Shown here one piece after another: positions 21,830-35,251 of a DNA stretch of 64,000 nt. The notes beneath the pieces are model-generated. The model saw only the letters and a program-made list of their open reading frames with translations. It did not search any database and was not told the origin of the DNA. Every line of letters starts with the position of its first letter. Within the stretch, counting starts at the first letter, position 1. The stretch is from Phascolarctos cinereus. Its lineage: Eukaryota > Chordata > Mammalia > Diprotodontia > Phascolarctidae. The stretch covers positions 744,001 to 808,000 of the forward strand of contig NW_018344227.1 in NCBI RefSeq assembly GCF_002099425.1. Reading direction: 5' to 3'. Made by a program: the position numbers and the translations under genes.

Positions 21830-22078
21830 TGTCATTGTTATTGTTCAGTCATGTTTCAGTCATGACCCCATTTAGGGTTTTCTTGGCAAAGATACTGAAG
21901 TGGTTTGCTGTTCCTTCTCCAGCTCATTTTACAGATGAGGAAACTGAGGCCAATAGGGTGAAAAGACCCTGTGTGCCCAAGGTCACACAGATAGCTAGTG
22001 TCTGAGGCCAAATTTGAACCCAGGAAGGTGAGTGTTCCTGACTCCAGGAACTGCATCCACTACAGCACCACCTAGCAA
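21830..22078 (-). repeat. CORE-SINE with RTE-type tail, antisense
   Basis: Starts with the reverse complement of the RTE-like tail (TTGTTCAGTCATGTTTCAGT, ATGACCCCATTTAGGGTTTT), then the CORE and tRNA head. Older than the WSINE1-like copies. Confidence 0.85.
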
Positions 22079-22154
22079 TTGATCTTCAACTGAACACTTC
22101 ACCAATATGTTGACCTTGCCTCTGCGCCCCACACCTTCACCCCAGCCTTAGCTT

Positions 22155-22350
22155 CTTAGATTTAGGGCTAGAAGAGACCTTGGATGCTGTTTAGTCCACT
22201 CTAACTGTTTTATAGTTGAGGAAAAAGGCCAAAGGAAATAACTTGCTTAAGGTCACACATAGGTAGTAAATAGCAGAATTTGCTATGATCCCAGGTCCTT
22301 TCCCTTCAAAGCAGGTGCTCTTTCCCCTGTGCCATTTTCTGTCACTATGT
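22155..22350 (-). repeat. MIR-type SINE, antisense
   Basis: Reverse complement of a diverged MIR: AGGGCTAGAAGAGACCTTGG, AACTTGCTTAAGGTCACACA, then GCAGGTGCTCTTTCCCCTGT. Confidence 0.7.
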
Positions 22351-22504
22351 CTTCTGGTTCTGACAGGCTCCTTCCCATCAACTAACACAACCATGCTCAT
22401 GCCCTTCCTTCTGATTCCCCTCCCCTCCCAAACCCAAACATTTTCTTCACTGCCTCTCCCCTAAAATTCTTACAGTCCCTAGCTCACCTAGCTTCTCAAC
22501 ACTC

Positions 22505-22690
22505 TTTTTAAAAATATGTTCATTTCCCCTCAGCTATATATAAAAATAATTTTAACATTCAATTTTTAAAAAAGTTTTCAGTTCCAAATTCTATCCCTCC
22601 CCCCTCCCCTCTCCCCTTCCTGAGACAGTAAGCAATCTGATATTGATTATGTATGTGCAGTCATGTAAAACATTTCCATATTCGTCATTT
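22505..22690 (-). repeat. L1 3' UTR fragment, antisense
   Basis: Short terminal piece (AGCTATATATAAAAATAATT, CAGTCATGTAAAACATTTCC) of the same type as the other antisense L1 ends in the window. Confidence 0.75.
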
Positions 22691-23105
22691 TGACTCACCA
22701 CTCTTTAACCCCTTACAAATGTGGTCTCTGCCCAAACCCCTGTATTAAAACTGCTTTCTTGAATGTCCTCTCTGCTAGTCCCCAAACTCAGTCCTCACCT
22801 TTGCTGACCACGCTTTCTCATGGATACTCTTCCCCCTTGGATGTTTTGAAGAACACTACCTTCTCTTCCCTTCCCTTCTTTTCTGTTTGTTTTGTCTATG
22901 ATAGCCTTTCTCATCATTCCTTGAATATAGACATTCTCTGTCTCCCATTTCCCCACTTCAGATCAGAAGTATGACAGTTTTTCCTCTGCCTTTCCTATGA
23001 CCCACACTATAGGGGATGCTCAGGAGCCCTCCACCTTCCTATTAGTTGCATGATCCATCTTACTGATTAAGGAAAAAAAGTGGAATTCAAAGGTCACAGT
23101 TTGGG
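22691..23105. other. Unclassified intergenic sequence
   Basis: Pyrimidine-rich sequence with no gene-like conservation and no repeat I can name. Confidence 0.35.
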
Positions 23106-23121
23106 GAAGTGGCCCAGATTT

Positions 23122-23300
23122 TATACACACACACACACACAGATTCACAAAATATACAATATAGTATATATACACATACAGGAACATATAGGAATATATA
23201 CACATATACATATAATATATTCATACATAATCATACACACACTCAACATATACTCTTAACATACATACATACATACATACATACACATACATACATACTT
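23122..23300 (+). repeat. CA and ATAC microsatellites
   Basis: A short (AC)9 run at about 23125-23142, AT/AC-rich sequence, and an (ATAC)n run at about 23260-23300, next to the 3' end of the large antisense L1. Confidence 0.85.
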
Positions 23301-23381
23301 ATGTCAGGTACTTTTTTTCTCCCACTTAATAGCATTTTATTTTTTCCAATTACATGTAAAGATACTTTTCAACATTCACTT

Positions 23382-24170
23382 GTGATTGGAACACTAATGC
23401 ATTGTTGGTGGAGTTGTGAAATGATCCAACCATTTTGGAGAACAATTTGGAACTATGCCCAAAGAGCTATAAAAATGTGCATACCCTTTGATCCACCAAT
23501 AGCACTTCTAGGGCTATATCCCAAAGAGATCAAACAAATGGGAAAAGGACCCACATGTACAAAAATATTCATAGCAGCTCTTTTTGTGGTGTCAAAGAAT
23601 TGGAAATTGAGAGGATGCCCATGAATTGGGAAATGGGTGAGTAAGCTGTGGTATATGAATGTAATGGAATACTATTGTGCTATAAGAAATGATGAGCAGG
23701 CTGACTTCAGAAAAACCTGGAAAGATTTGTATGGACTGATGCTGAGTGAAGTGAGTAGAACCAAGAGAACATTGTACACAATAACAGCCACGTTGTGCGA
23801 TGACTAATATTGATAAACTTAACCCTTCTCAGCAATACAAGGATCTAAGACATCTCCAGAGGCCTCGGGATAGAAAATGCTATCCACATCCAAAGAAAGA
23901 ACTACGGAAGTTGAATTGCTATCTTCTTTTTCTCTTCTGCTGAGTTTTGTTTCCTCTTTCTGATGGTTCCTCCTATTGGTTTTAATTTTTACTTACAACA
24001 TCATTAATGTAAAAATATGTTTAATAGTAATGTAAATGTATAGCCTATATCAGATTGCGCGCCGTCTTGGGGAGGGTGGTGGGGAGGAAGGGGGAGAAAA
24101 ATTTTAAACTCAAAAGCATATGGAAGTGATTGTTGATAAATCAAAATAAATTAATAAAATAAATTTAAAA
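23382..24170 (+). repeat. 5'-truncated L1 inserted into the outer L1
   Basis: ORF2 C-terminus on + (GTLMHCWWSCEMIQPFWRTI at about 23390) plus 3' UTR ending TAATAAAATAAATTTAAAA. The direct repeat AACATTCACTT at 23371-23381 and 24171-24181 is a piece of the outer L1 3' UTR. Confidence 0.95.
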
Positions 24171-26124
24171 AACATTCACTTTTGTAAGATTTTGAGTTCC
24201 AAATTTGTTTTCTTCCTCCCTTCCTTCCCCCTTCCCCAAGATGGCATGCAATCTGATATAGGCTATACATATACAATCATATTAAACCTATTTTCACATT
24301 AGTCATGTGGTGAAAGAATCAGAACAAAGGGGAAAAAACCACAAGAAAGAAAAAAAAACAAAAACAACAAAAAAAGAAAATAGTATGCTTCCATCTGCAT
24401 TCAGACTCCACAGTTCTTTCTCTGGTTGTGGATAGCATTTTCCATCATGACTCTTTTGGAATTGTTTTAGTTCATTGTATTGCTGAGAAGAGCTAAGTCT
24501 ATCAAAGTTGATCATCACACAATGTTGCTGTTACTGTGTACAATGTTCTCCTGGTTCTGCTCACTACACTCAGCATCAGTTCATGTAAGTCTTTCCAGGT
24601 TTTTCTGAAACCCACCTGCTCATCATTTCTTATAGCACAATAGTATTCCATTACATTCATATACCACAACTTGTTCAGACATTCCCCAATCAATGGGCAT
24701 CCCCTCAGTTTCCAATTTTTTGCTACCACAAAAATTGCTGCTAGAAATATTTTTGCACATGTGGGGCCCTATCCCTTTTTATTAATTTATTTTATCAACA
24801 ATCACTTCCATAAGCTTCTGAGTTTTAAATTTTTCTCCCCCTCACTCCCCAAGATGGCATGCAATCTGACATAAGCTATACATACACATTCCTATTAAAC
24901 ATATTTTCACATTAGTGATGTTGTAAGGAAGAATTAGAACCAACAGGAGGAACCACAAGAAAGAGAAAACAAAACAGAAGAAAAAAAGTAGCAAATAGTA
25001 TGCTTCAATCTGCATTCAAACTCCATAGTTCTTTCTTTGGATGTGGATAGCATTTTCCATCATGAGACTTCTGGAGATGTCTTAGATTCTTGCATTGCTG
25101 AGAAGGGCTAAGTCTATCAACCTTAGTCATTGCACAATGTGGCTGTTACTGTGTACATTCTTCTCCTGGTTCTGCTCATTTCACTCAGCATCAGTCCATA
25201 CAAGCCTTTCCAGGTTTTTCTGAAGGCCTCCAGCTCATCATTTCTAATAGCACAATAGTATTCCATTACATTCATATACCACAACTTATTCAGCCATTCT
25301 CCAATTGCTGAGCATTCTCTCAATTTCCAATTCTTTGCCACCACAAAATGAGCTGCTGGAAATATTTTTGTACATGTGGGTCCTTTTCCTATTTTATGAT
25401 CTCTTTGGGATACAGCCCTAGAAGAGCTGGGTCAAAGGCTATGAACCTTTTTGTAGCCTTTTAGGCATAGTTTCACATTGCTGTCCAAAATGGTTGGATC
25501 ATTTCACAACTCCACCAACAATGCATTAGTGTTCCAATTTTCCCACATCTTCTCCAACATTTATCATTTTCCTGTTTTGTCACGTTGGCCAATCTGATAG
25601 GTGTGATGTGGTACCTCAGAGTTGTTTTGATTTGCATTTCTCTAATTCATAGTGATTTAGAGCATGTTTTCATATGACTATAGATGGCTTTAATTTCTTC
25701 ATCTGAGAACTGCCTGTTCATATCTTTGACCATTTATCAATTGGGGAATGACTTGTATTCTTATAAATTTGATTTAATTCTCCATATATTTTAGAAATGA
25801 GACCTTTATCAGAGATACTGGTTGTAAAAATTCCCAATTTTCTACTTTCCTTCTAATCTTGGTTGCATTGGCTTTGTTTGTGCAAAAACTTTTCAATTTA
25901 ATGTAATCAAAATTATCAATTATGCATTTCATAATGTTCTCTATCTCCTGTTTGGTCATGAATTCTTCTGTTCTCCATAAATCTGATAGGTGAACTATTT
26001 CTTACTCTCCCAGTTTGCTTATAGTATCAACCTTTATATCTAAATCATAAACCATTTTGACTTTATTTTGGTCTATGCTTAGTTTCTGTATGCGCTTTTC
26101 CAGTTTTCCCAGCAGTATTTTTTT

Positions 26125-26180
26125 TTTTTTGGTGAGGCAATCAGAGTTAAGTGACTTGCTCAGGGTCACACAGCTAGTAT
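26125..26180 (-). repeat. SINE remnant in L1 ORF2
   Basis: About 55 bp of reverse-complement CORE-SINE (GTTAAGTGACTTGCTCAGGG, GTCACACAGCTAGTA) after a poly-T, inside the inner L1. It is a strongly 5'-truncated insertion. Confidence 0.8.
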
Positions 26181-26986
26181 CCCAAAAGTTTTTGTTAAAT
26201 AATGAGTTCTTATCCTCTGGGATAAGACTCCAGCTAGAGTCTTTGGGTTTATCAAATAGTAGATTACTATAATCATTGACTACTGTTTCTTGCATACCTA
26301 ACCTATTCCACTGATCCATCACTCTATCTCTTAACCAGTACCAAGTACTTTTCATGACTGCTGCTTTATAATGCAATTTAAGATCTGGAACAGCTAGGCC
26401 ACCTTCCCTTGTATTTCTTTTCATTAGTTCCCTTGATATTATGGACCTTTTGTTATTCCAAATGAATCTTGTTATTTTTTCTAGCTGTATAAAATAAATT
26501 TTTGGTAGTTTGATTGGTATGGCACTGAATAAGTAAATTACTTTAGGTAGAATCGTCATCTTTATTATATTAGCTCAACCTACCCATGAGCAACTGATGT
26601 TTTTCCAGTCATTTAGATCTGACTTTATTTGTGTGGAAAGCATTTTGTAATTGTGTGCATAGAGTTCCTGGGTTTGTTTCAGCAGGTAGACTCATAAATA
26701 TTTTATAATGTCTACAGTAACTTTAAATGGAAATTCTCTTTCTATCTCTTGATGTTGGGCTTTGTTGGTAATATCTAGAAATGTTGATGATTTATGTGGG
26801 TTTCTTTTATAGCCTGCAATTTTGCTAAAGTTGTTTATTATTTCAAGTAGTTTTTTACTCGATTCTCTAGGATTCTCTAAGTATATCATCTTATCATCTG
26901 CAAAGAGTGATAGCTTTGTTTCTTCTTTGTGTATTCTAATACCTTCAATTTCTTTTCCTTCTCTTATTGCTAAAGCTGATGTTTCT

Positions 26987-27282
26987 TTTTAAAATTTTTT
27001 TTATTTTTATTTTTTTATTTTAGGCAATTGGGGTTAAGTGACTTGCCCAGGGTCACACAGCTAGTAAGTGTCAAGTGTTTGGTCTGAGGCCGGATTTGAA
27101 CTTAGGTCCTCCTGACTTCAGGACTGGTGCTCTATCCACTGCGCCAACTAGCTGCCCCCAAAAGTTAATTTTTCAAGGCCTAAGGTGTATTAACTAAAGC
27201 TGTATAAACTTGTCCCACAGGAAGGAAAATTGTCCCCTTAAGAGAGAGCTCTGAATTCTGGGCAACCCTAACACTTGGTGGT
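26987..27282 (-). mobile_element. SINE insertion with about 120 bp of extra 5' sequence
   Basis: Both sides carry AGCTGATGTTTCT (26974-26986 and 27283-27295), and the L1 ORF2 reads on across. Inside, 26987-27159 is an antisense WSINE1/Mar-type SINE with its poly-T, and about 27160-27282 is non-SINE sequence abutting the SINE 5' end. The duplication therefore brackets the chimera, not only the SINE. Confidence 0.85.
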
Positions 27283-30200
27283 AGCTGATGTTTCTAGTAC
27301 CATATTGAACAACAGTGGTGATAATGGACATCTTTGTTTCACCCCTGACTTTACTGGAAATGCTTCTAGCTTGTCCCCATTACATATGATGCTTGCTGAA
27401 GGTTTTAGGTAAATGCTACTTATTGTTTTGAGGAAGACGCCACTTATTCCAGTGCTCTGTAGTGTTTTGAACAGTAATGGGTTTTATTTTGTCAAAAGCT
27501 TTTTCTGCATCCATTGAGATAACCATGTGGTTTCTTTTGGTTTTGTTGTGGGTATGATGATCAATTACACTGATAGTTTTCCTAATATTGAACCAGCCCT
27601 AGTCATAGTGTATTATTCTTGTGATAAGTTGCTGTAATCTCTTTGCTAATATTTTATTTAATATTTTTGCATCTAAATTCATTAAGGAAATTGGTCTATA
27701 ATTTTCTTTCTCTGTTTTGACTCTTCCCGATTTAGGTATCAGTGCCGTATTTGTATCATAGAAAGAATTTGGTAAGACTCCTTCTTTGGCTATTTTCCCA
27801 AATAGTCTATATAGTATTGGAATTAATTGTTCTTTAAATGTTTGATAGAATTCGCATGTAAATCCATCTGGCCCTGGAGATTTTTTCCTAGGGAGTTCAT
27901 CAATGGCTTGTTCAAATTTTTTTTTTTGAGATAGGGTTATTTAAGTATTTTACTTCCTCTTCTTTAATCTGGGCAATTTATATTTTTGTAAATATGTATC
28001 CATTTCACTAAGATTGTCAAATTTTGGCATAGTTGGGCAAAATAATTCCTAATTATTGTTTTAATTTCCTCTTCCTTGGTGGTGCTTCACCCTTTTCATT
28101 CTTGATATGTAATTTGGTTTTTTCTTTCTTTTTTAAAAAATTAACCAAAGGTTTATCTATTTTATTGGTTTTTTCATAAAACCAGCTCTTAGTTTTATTT
28201 ATTAGTTCAATAGTTTTCTTAATTTCAATTTTCTTAATTTTTCCTTTGGTTTTCAATATTTCTAATTTGGTGTTTAATTGAGGATTTTTAATTTGTTCTT
28301 TTTCTAGTTTTTTTAGTTGTATGCCCAATTCATTATCTCCTCTTTTTCTATTTTATTTATGTAAGCATTTAGAGATATAAAACTTCCCCTAAGAACTGCT
28401 TTCACTGCATCCCATAAGTTTTGGTATGTTGTCTCATTATTGTCATTCTCTTGAATGAAATTATTGATTGTTTCTATGATTTGTTGTTTGACCCAATCAT
28501 TTTTTAGGATTAGATTATTTAGTTTCCAATTATTTTTTAGTCTATCTTTCCATGGCCCTTTATTATATGTCAATTTTATTGCATCATGATCTGAAAAGGA
28601 TGCATTTAATATTTCTGCCTTTCTGCATTGGATTGTGAGGTTTTTATGCCCTAGTACATGGTCAATTTTTGTGTATGTGCCATGTACTGCCAGAAAAAAG
28701 TATATTCCTTTCTATCCCATTCAGTTTTCTCCAGAGGTCTATCATACCTAACTTTTCTAATATTCTATTCACCTCCTTAACTTCTTTCTTTTATTTTGTG
28801 GTTAGATTTATCTAGTCGGAGAGGGGAGGTTGAGGTCCCCCACTAGTATAGTTTTGCTGTCTATTTCTTCCTGTAACTCCTGAACTTCTCCTCTAAGAAT
28901 TTGGATGCTATACCATTTGGTGCATATATGTTTAGTAATGATATTACTTCATTGTCTATGGTGCCTTTTAGCAGGATGTAGTTTCCTTCCTTATCTCTAT
29001 TTTTAAGATCTATTTTTGCTTTTGCTTTGTCGGAGATCAGGATTGCTACCCCTGCTTTTTTTTTTTTTACTTCAGCTGAAGCATAATAGATTCTACTCCA
29101 GCCTCTTTACTCTGTGTATGGCTCTCTGCTTCAAATGTGCTTCTTGTAAACATCATATTGTAGGATTCTGTTTTTTTCTCCCCTCTGCTATCTGCTTCTG
29201 TTTTATGGGAGAGTTCATCCCATTCACAGTTATGATTACTATCTGTGTCTTTCTCTCCATCCTATTTCTCCCCTGTTTATGCATTTCTTTCTCCTTTCTC
29301 CCTTTCCCTCTTCACTAGTGTTTTGCTTTTGACCACTGCCTCCCTCAGTCCACCTTCCTTCTATTACCCCCCTCCCTTTTCTTCCCCCCTACCCTTACTA
29401 CTTCTTCCCTCCCTTCTAACGCCCCTCCCTTTTCTTTCCCCTTTTCCCTCCTACTGCCTATAGGACAAATTAGATTTCCATACCTAACTGATTATGTCAT
29501 TCCCTCCTTGAGCCAAATCTGATGAGAGTAAGGTTCAAACAATGCTCATTTCCCTCCCTTCTTTCTCTTTACTCTAATGAGTTTTTGTGTCTTTTCCTAT
29601 AACATAATTTACCCTTGTCTGCCTTCTCCTTTCCTTTTCTCCCAGTACATTCCCTTAGATCAGATTAATTCATTTACTTAGATCCATTTAACCCACTTGA
29701 TTAGATTTTTTTTTATCATTACATCAAAGTCAACTCACACCCACCCTCTCTATGTATGCTCCTTTAAAGTGGTGTAATAACAATACATTTCTCAAGAGTT
29801 ACAAGTGTCATCTTCCCTTGTAGGGATGTAAACAGTTTGCTTTTATTAATAACACCTGGAACTTTCCCTCTTGGAGCTGTGCTTCCTAGAGTTTTGCTGA
29901 GGCACCAGGAGACTTGGCTGCAAGAGAACACCGTGACACATAGTGGTTTTCCAAGCCAGTTTGCACTGGTTCCTGTGCCCATACTGAGGCATTCGGGGGT
30001 CCTGGTGTTGGTGTCTGCCTGCTCCACCACCTGGGTTTCAGGATCTCCTCCTGGTGTGCTAAAGTGGGGCTTTCCGATAGCTTGCTGGGACACCTCACCT
30101 TATGTACTGCTCCCCTTCCTCCAGGGCAAGATGGGTCTTTCCCGTTAATCCCTCAAGCTACCTGGGCTACTGGACTGTTGCACCCCGTCTTTCTGCTGGT

Positions 30201-30938
30201 TCAGCTGTTCCAGGGTTTTTCCTGGGGTGACACTTTCTGGGCTTTCAGAGGTTAATAAGGCTTCTTATTCCGCCATCTCTTTGGGATACAGACCCAGTAG
30301 TGCTGTTGCTGGATGAAAGAGTATGCACAATTTTATAGCCCTTTGGGCACAGTTCCAAATTGTTTTCCAGAATGGTTGGATCAGTTCACAACTCCACCAA
30401 CAATGCATTAGTGTTCCAATTTTCCCACATCTTCTCCAACATTTATCATTTTCCTGTTTTGTCATATTAGTCAATCTGATAGGTGTAAGATACCTCAGAG
30501 GTTTTAATGTGCATTTCTCTAATCAATAGTGATCAGAGCATAGAGCATTTTTTCATATGACTATAGATAGCTTTAATTTCTTCATCTGAAAACTACCTGT
30601 TCATATCCTTCAACCATTTATCAACTGGGGAATGACTTGTATTCTTATAAATTTGACTCAGTTCTGTATATGTTTTAGAAATTAGGCCTTTATCAGAGAC
30701 ACTGGCTGTAAAAATTGTTTCCCAGCTTTCTGCTTCCCTTCTAATCTTGGTTGCATTGGCTCTGTGCAAAAACTTTTTAATTTAATGTAATTGAAATTAT
30801 CCATTTTGCATTTCATAATGTTCTCTATCTTTTGTTTGTCATAAATTCTTCCCATCTCCTTAGGTCTGACAGGTAAACTACTCCTTGCTTTCCTAATTTG
30901 CTTATGGTATAATCCTTTGTCTAAATCATGTACCTTGG

Positions 30939-31098
30939 GGGCAGCTAGGTGGAGCAGTGAGAGCACCGGCCCTGAAGTCAGGAGGACCTGAGTTCAAATC
31001 CGGCCTCAGACCAAACACTTGACACATACTATCTGTGTGACCCTGGGCAAGTCACTTAACCCCAATTGCCTAAAAAGCAAACAAACAAAAAAACCCAA
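30939..31098 (+). repeat. WSINE1/Mar-type SINE in outer L1 ORF2
   Basis: Full SINE with an A-rich tail. AAATCATGTA lies on both sides (about 30926-30935 and 31101-31110). Confidence 0.93.
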
Positions 31099-33659
31099 AT
31101 AAATCATGTATACATTTTGACCATATCTTGTATAGGGCAGTCTATGTCTAATTTCTGCCACAGTATTTTCCAGTTTTCCCAGGAGTTTTTGTTAAATAGT
31201 GAGTTCTTATCCCAGAAGCTGGAGTCTTTGGGTTTAACAAACAGTAGATTACTATAGTCATTGACTACTGTTTCTTGCATACCTAACCTATTCCACTGAT
31301 CCACCACTCTATTTCTTAGCCAGTAGCAAATCGTTTTGATGACTGTGGCTGTATAATACAATTTAAGATCTGGAACAGCTAGGCCACCTTCCCCTGCATT
31401 TCTTTTCATTAATTCCCTTGATATTTTTGACGTTTTGTTCTTCCAGATTAACTTTGTTATTCTTTTTTCTAGTTCTATAAAATAATTTTTTGGTAGTTTG
31501 ATTGGTATGGCACTGAATAAGTAAATTAATTTAGGTAGAATTGTCATTTTTATTATATTAGCTCAGCCTACCCATGAGCAACTGATATTTTTCCAATTAT
31601 TTAGATCTGACTTTTTTGTGTGAAGTGCTTTGTAATTTTGTTCCTGGATTTGTCTTGGTAGGTAGACTCCCAAATATTTTATATTGACTACAGTTATTTT
31701 AAATGGAATTTCTCTTTCTATTTTTTGCTGTTGGACTTTGTTAGTAATATATAGAAATGTTAATGATTTATGTGAGTTTATTTTATATCCTGCAACTTTG
31801 CTAAAGTTGTTAATTATTTCAACTAGTTTTAATTTGATTCTCTAGGATTCTCTAAGTATACCATCATGTCATCTGCAAAGAGTGATAGCTTTGTTTCCTC
31901 ATTGCCTATTCTAATTCCTTCAGTTTCTTTTTCTTCTCTTATTGCTAAAGCTAATGGTTCTAGTACAATACTGAATAATAGTGGTGATAATGGACATCCT
32001 CGTATCACCCCAAATCTTATTGGGAATGCTTCTAGCTTATCCCAGTTACATACAATGCTTGCTGATGGTTTTGGATACATCCTACATATAATTTAAGGAA
32101 AACTTCATTTACTCCTATGCTCTCTAGTGTTTTTAAATAGGAATGGGTGCTGTATTTTGTCAAAAGCTTTTTTCTGCAGCTATTGAGATACTCAAATGAT
32201 TTTTGTTAGTTTTGCTATTGGTATGGTCAGTTACGCTGATAGTTTTCCTAATATTGAACCAGCCCTGCATTCTTGGTATAAATCCCACCTGATATTATCC
32301 TCATGAGAAGTTGCTGTAATCTCTTTGCTAATATTTTATTTAAATTTTTTGCATCAATATTCATTAGGGAAATAATTTTCTTTCTCTGTTTTGGCTCTTC
32401 CTGGTTAAGGTATCAGCACCATATTTGTATCATAAAAAGAATTTGATAAGACTCCTTTTTCACCTAGTTTTCCAAATAGTTTATATAGTATTGGAATTAA
32501 TTGTTCTTTAAAGGTTTGGTAGAATTCACTTGTAAATCCATTTGGCCTTGGAGATTTTTTCTTAGGGAGTTCATTGATGGCTTGTTCAATTTCTTTTTCT
32601 GAAAAGGGGGTATTTAAGTATTTTATTTCATCTTCCATTAATCTGGGCAATTTATATTTCTTTAATTTTTTTGGTAATTCTAGTATATCTTACAAATTTT
32701 TATAAGTATTCACCTATTTTACATAGATTGTCAGATTTATTGGGCAAAATAGTGCCTAATTATTGTTTTAATTTCCTCTTCATTGGTGGTGAATTCACCT
32801 TTTTCATTTTTGATACTGGTAATTTGGTTTTCTTCTTTTTAAAATCAAATTAACCAAAGGTTTATCTATTTTATTGGTCTTTTCATACAACCAGCTCTTA
32901 GTTTTATTTATTAGTTCAATAGTTTTCTTAATTTTAATTTTATTAATCTCTCCTCTGATTTTCAGAATTACTAATTTGGTATTTAATCAAGGATTTTAAA
33001 TTTGTTCTTCTTCTAGCTTTTTTAGTTGCATGCCCAATTCACTGATCTCCTCTTTATTTTACTAATGTAAGCATTTACAGATAGAAAATTTCCCCTAAGA
33101 ACTGCTTTGGCTGTATCCAACAAATTTTGGGATTTTGTCTCATTATTGTCACTCTTTGATGAAATTATTGTTTCTGATTTGTTGTTTGACCCACTCATTC
33201 TTTAGGATTAGATTATTTAGTTTCCAATTAATTTTTAGTCTATCTTTCCATGGCCCTTTATTACATGTAATTTTTATTGCATCATGATCTGAAAAGGATG
33301 CATTAAGTATTTCTGCATTGGATTGTGAGATTTTTATGCCCCAGTACATGGTCAATTTTTGTGTGGATGTATCACTGAGAAAAAGGTATATTCCTTTCTA
33401 TCTTCATTCAATTTTCTCCAGAGATCTACTATATCTTAACTTTTCTAAAATTCTATTCATCTCCTTAACTTCTTTCTTGTCTATTTTGTGGTTAGATTCA
33501 TCTAGTTTAGAGAGGAGGAGGTTAAGGTCCCCCCCCCATTAGTATAGTTTTGCTATTTCATTCTGTAACTCACTTAACCTCCTCTAAGAATTTGGATGCT
33601 ATACCACTTGGTGCATAAATGTTTAGTTTTGATATTACTTCATTGTCTATGGTACCTTT

Positions 33660-33802
33660 TATTTTTTTTGAGGTATTCAGAGTTAAGTGACTTGCCTAGC
33701 ATCACACAGCTAGTAAGCATCAAATATCTGAGGCTGGATTTGAACTCAGGTCCTCTTGACTCCAGGGCTGGTGCTCTATCCACTGCACCACCTAGCTGCC
33801 CT
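33660..33802 (-). repeat. CORE-SINE in outer L1 ORF2, antisense
   Basis: Reverse complement SINE with leading poly-T. The duplication TATGGTACCTTT lies at 33648-33659 and 33803-33814. Confidence 0.93.
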
Positions 33803-35251
33803 TATGGTACCTTTCAGCAAGATGTAGTTTCCTTCCTGATCTCTTTTAATTAGATCTATTTTTGCTTTTGTCTTGTCTGAGATCAGGATTGCAACTCCTG
33901 CTTTTTTGATTTCAGCTGAGTGTGTATCTCTCTGCTTCAAAAGTATTTGTTGTAAACAATGTATTTTAGGATTAGGTTTTAATCCACTCTGCTATCTGCT
34001 TCCATTTTATGGGAGAGTTCTTTCCATTCACATTCATGGTTATGATTACTGTGTCTTTCTCTCCATCCTATCTTCTCCTGTTTATACTTTTCTGTCTCCT
34101 TTCACCTTTTCCTTTCTCACCAGCGTTTTGCTTCTGACCACCACCTCCCTCAACCTGCCCTCTCTTCTCTTTCCCTTTTCCCTTACATCTTCCCTCCCTT
34201 CTCTCCACCCCTTCCCTTTTCTTTTCCCTTTCTCCTCCTACTTCTCTACAGAGTAAGACAGGTTTCTATAACCAACTGAATATATGTTATTCCCTCTTTG
34301 AGCCAAATCCGATGAGTAAGGTTCAAATAATGCTCACCTCCCTCCCTTCTTTCCCTCTACTGTAATAGGTCTTTGCACCTCTTCGTGTGTTATAATTTAC
34401 CTTATTCTACCTCCCCCTTTCCTCTTCTCCAAGTACAATCCCTTTTTTTAACCTCTTAATTCATTTAATCACATCAAAGTCAACCCACACCCTCTATGTA
34501 TACCCCTTCTAAATGCTATAATAAAGATACAGTTCTTAAGAGTTATAAGTATCATCTTTTATGTAGTGATGTAAACAGTTTAACCTTATTGAATAACATT
34601 GTTTTCTTTTTTTCTTTTCTGTTAACCTTTTTATGCTTCTCTTGAGTCTTGTATTTGAAGACTGAATTTTCTGTTCAGCTATGGTTTTTTCATCAGGAAT
34701 GATTGAAAGTCCCCTATTTCATTGAAAATTCATCTTTCCCCCTGAAAGATTATGCTCAGTTTTGCTGGAGAGTTGATTCTTGGTTGTAATCCAAGCTCAT
34801 TTGCCTTCCAGAATATCATATTTCAAGTCCTCTGATCCTTTAATGTATAAGCTGCTAAGTCTTGCATAATCCTGATTATGATTCCATGATATTTAAATTG
34901 TTTCTGGCTGCTTGCACTATTTTCTTCTTGACCTGATAATTCTGGAATTTGGCTACAATATTCCTTGGAATTTTCATTTTGGGATCTCTTTGAGGAGGTG
35001 AGCAGTGGATTCTTTCAATGACTATTTTACCCTCTGGTTCTAGGATATCAGGGCAGTTTTTCTTGACAATTTCTTGAAAGATGCTATCCAGGCTCTCTCT
35101 CTCTTTTTTTTTCTTTGTTGTGGCTTTCAGGTAGTCCAATAATTCTTAAATTATCTCTCCTGGATCTATTTTCTAGGTCAGTTGTTTCTCCCATGAGGTA
35201 TGTTACATTTTCTTCTATTTTTATTCTTTTGGTTTTGTTTGACTGATTCTT

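Larger units (their letters stand above)
24785..30272 (-). repeat. L1 without ORF1, inserted into the outer L1, antisense
   Basis: Complete-looking at both ends: 3' terminus at 24785 and a 5' end near 30272 with the typical GATGGCGGAAT start on the minus strand. ORF2 runs backwards from about 29260 to 25120. Readable blocks include AIPIKLPKIYF, GLAVPDLKLHYKAA and the final TATLCND. The inter-ORF region ends near 29855 and is followed directly by 5' UTR, so ORF1 is absent. Before and after it the outer L1 continues without a gap (CCCTTTTTAT before, ATCTCTTTGGG after). I see no clear target-site duplication. Confidence 0.85.
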
